23,409 nucleotides of DNA from the NCBI GenBank assembly GCA_964245885.1, contig CAXTOX010000058.1:1-23409 (forward strand), read 5' to 3'. The notes under the pieces are model-generated. The model was not told where the DNA came from, did no database searches, and saw only the letters and a list, made by a program, of their open reading frames with translations. Positions 23,367 through 23,409 of the stretch are shown here, piece after piece. Made by a program: the position numbers and the translations under genes. The DNA comes from CAHJWO01 sp964245885 (GTDB taxonomy: Bacteria > Verrucomicrobiota > Verrucomicrobiia > Chthoniobacterales > SZAS-18). Within the stretch, counting starts at the first letter, position 1. Each line of letters starts with the position of its first letter.

Positions 23367-23409
23367 GCGGGTGTAGTTCAATGGTAGAACGGCAGCTTCC
23401 CAAGCTGCA
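23367..23409 (+). tRNA. tRNA-Gly(CCC), 5' part, cut by the window edge
   Basis: GCGGGTG acceptor strand, D arm GTTCAATGGTAGAAC, and anticodon arm GCAGC-TTCCCAA-GCTGC giving anticodon CCC. The T arm and 3' end lie outside the window. It begins 48 bp after the amidohydrolase stop. Confidence 0.92.

Noticed and set aside
1..23409. CRISPR array, IS element or toxin-antitoxin pair
   Set aside because: No regular direct repeats with spacers, no transposase motif and no recognisable TA pair were seen; the only mobility gene is the integrase.

Overview
This is a GC-rich bacterial chromosomal segment. It probably comes from a Verrucomicrobiota member close to Opitutales. That placement is inferred from gene content: a DUF1800/DUF1501 pair, a TIGR02597-like secreted protein, a PEP-CTERM protein, a secreted BD-FAE-type esterase and an integrase family common in that group. 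Two 10-N blocks (7786-7795 and 9558-9567) show a draft scaffold.

Layout. (1) 1-1070: the end of an integrative element. A tyrosine recombinase lacking part of its N-terminus runs antisense into the 3' half of tRNA-Asn(GTT), with 10-bp-phased heptamer repeats just before the tRNA. (2) 1377-10220, minus strand: a tight four-gene operon. It encodes a roughly 1,760-residue secreted modular DUF1800 protein, a Tat-exported DUF1501 protein, a membrane-anchored pseudopilin-like protein, and a secreted protein with a heavy-metal-binding (CPMHP...CPKCGM) domain. (3) 10622-12628, minus strand: a TIGR02597-like protein and a PEP-CTERM protein, closed by a good intrinsic terminator. (4) 12849-14848, plus strand: a secreted alpha/beta-hydrolase and a secreted double-psi-beta-barrel-like protein. 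(5) 14862-15367: a twice-frameshifted small gene and a fragment that looks like the C-terminus of EboE, read as a decayed ebo-type cluster. (6) 15334-18279: an MFS transporter divergent from an Old Yellow Enzyme (NamA/YqjM type), then a RidA-family protein preceded by a strong G-quadruplex motif on the minus strand. (7) 18354-19598: tRNA-Ser(GGA), a beta-carbonic anhydrase, a 79-residue conserved-looking protein, and tRNA-Val(CAC). (8) 19740-23318, plus strand: three overlapping genes for a His-rich permease, a UbiA-like polytopic membrane protein and a secreted amidohydrolase. (9) A partial tRNA-Gly(CCC) at the right edge.

How the genes may work together. The minus-strand block is mainly exported or surface proteins. 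The DUF1800-DUF1501-pseudopilin-HMBD operon looks like one cell-surface module, possibly connected with calcium and soft-metal binding; that function is inference. Metal ligands recur in the His-rich permease of region 8. The rest is mostly housekeeping or small-molecule metabolism. The four tRNA genes and the att junction mark a chromosomal location used for island integration. Most protein starts lack a clear Shine-Dalgarno sequence, so several starts were chosen from signal peptides and family length.
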